Assembly (NCBI GenBank): GCA_030622265.1
Contig: JAUXGG010000100.1
Coordinates: 1 to 6,484, forward strand
DNA length: 6,484 nt
From: Candidatus Eiseniibacteriota bacterium
GTDB taxonomy: Bacteria > Arandabacterota > Arandabacteria > Arandabacterales > Arandabacteraceae
Reading direction: 5' to 3'
Every line of letters begins with the position of its first letter. The first letter of the stretch is position 1. The notes below the pieces were generated by a model that searched no databases, had not been told where the DNA came from, and saw only the letters and a list, made by a program, of their open reading frames with translations. A program made the translations under genes and the position numbers. This document shows, one piece after another, positions 6,223 through 6,484 of the stretch.

Positions 6223-6484
6223 TCAGAACATCATTCCGACTGAGACGTCGATGGCCCGCGTCTTCCAATCCGAGAACCACTCGGACTCCCTTCCGACGCC
6301 TAGGAGGCCATAGGAGTACACAGCAGTAACGAAGAAGTCCCGCATGCCGACATCAAAGGAGAACCCAGTCCCGACGTCGAGGGCGATGTTCATCAAGTCC
6401 ATGACGTCGGAGATGTCGTGCGATGATCCATCGGATCCCTCGAAGGCCACCTGCTCCGCTGAGAGAAGTACAGCTACCTCGGGA
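6223..6484 (-). CDS. Outer-membrane beta-barrel protein, C-terminal part (5' end off the window)
   Basis: The last 86 or so codons of a gene that enters from the right edge are present. The final strands alternate polar and hydrophobic residues (FFVTAVYSYGLLGVG, then TRAIDVSVGMMF) and the protein ends in Phe, the recognition signal used by the BAM machinery for outer-membrane barrels. The pattern fits small OmpA/OMP_b-brl-type barrels (eight or so strands); the exact family is not certain from this fragment. An in-frame GTG at 6448-6450 is internal, because the frame stays open and protein-like to the window edge. After the stop there is a 6-bp hairpin (6189-6194/6202-6207) without a T-run, then the attC-like element. 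No function beyond outer-membrane location is claimed. Confidence 0.72.
   Translation of the reverse strand, partial: PEVAVLLSAEQVAFEGSDGSSHDISDVMDLMNIALDVGTGFSFDVGMRDFFVTAVYSYGLLGVGRESEWFSDWKTRAIDVSVGMMF

Noticed and set aside
5857..6243. Plus-strand open frame across the radical SAM 5' end and intergenic region
   Set aside because: Low-complexity Ser-rich translation that runs through the palindromic element; it is a shadow of the minus-strand gene.
1..6484. CRISPR array, tRNA, rRNA or transposase
   Set aside because: No regularly spaced repeats, no cloverleaf or rRNA-like sequence and no transposase or integrase motifs were found on either strand.

Overview
The window (6,484 bp) most likely comes from a Gram-negative bacterium with anaerobic or microaerobic metabolism. 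The right edge carries the end of a protein that looks like an outer-membrane beta-barrel ending in Phe. A signal-peptide-bearing phosphoesterase sits in the middle. The left third is a ferredoxin-dependent 2-oxoacid oxidoreductase operon. The composition is moderately GC-rich. I cannot place the phylum from sequence alone; an FCB-type or deltaproteobacterial-type lineage would fit.

Layout. (1) Positions 1-2664, minus strand: a tight four-gene operon transcribed D-A-B-C, encoding a 2-oxoacid:ferredoxin oxidoreductase, probably 2-oxoglutarate-specific (KorDABC/OorDABC type). The gamma subunit runs off the left edge. Junctions are 3 nt apart, a 4-nt overlap and a 1-nt overlap. (2) Positions 2665-2836: a divergent intergenic region with a consensus TATAAT box, a perfect 15-bp palindrome and a 9-bp direct repeat. 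(3) Positions 2837-4633, plus strand: a secreted calcineurin-like metallophosphoesterase fused to a C-terminal CBM9-like domain. (4) About 4626-5043, minus strand: no intact gene, but clear protein-like stretches scattered over all three minus frames, read here as the remnant of a decayed secreted beta-sandwich protein. (5) Positions 5135-6037, minus strand: a stand-alone radical SAM protein with a partial SPASM/twitch-like cysteine region. (6) Positions 6223 to the right edge, minus strand: the 3' end of an outer-membrane beta-barrel gene.

The most unusual structure is in region 4-6. Each of the two intact minus-strand reading frames is followed, 51 and 13 nt after its stop, by a motif resembling one end of an integron attC site: GCCTAACAAGC at 6161-6171 and ACATAACAAGC at 5111-5121, both read on the minus strand. 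Each motif runs into an imperfect nested stem-loop. The opposite core site is not recognisable in either case. I therefore propose degenerate attC-like sites, or a related palindromic repeat family, bounding a cassette-like unit that holds the radical SAM gene. This is a hypothesis, not a demonstrated integron: no integrase is visible.

How the genes work together: the Kor subunits form one enzyme, in which KorA and KorB make the catalytic thiamine-diphosphate core, KorC completes it and KorD carries electrons to ferredoxin. The phosphoesterase, radical SAM protein and barrel protein show no functional link to it or to each other, so the right half looks like accessory sequence next to a core metabolic operon.
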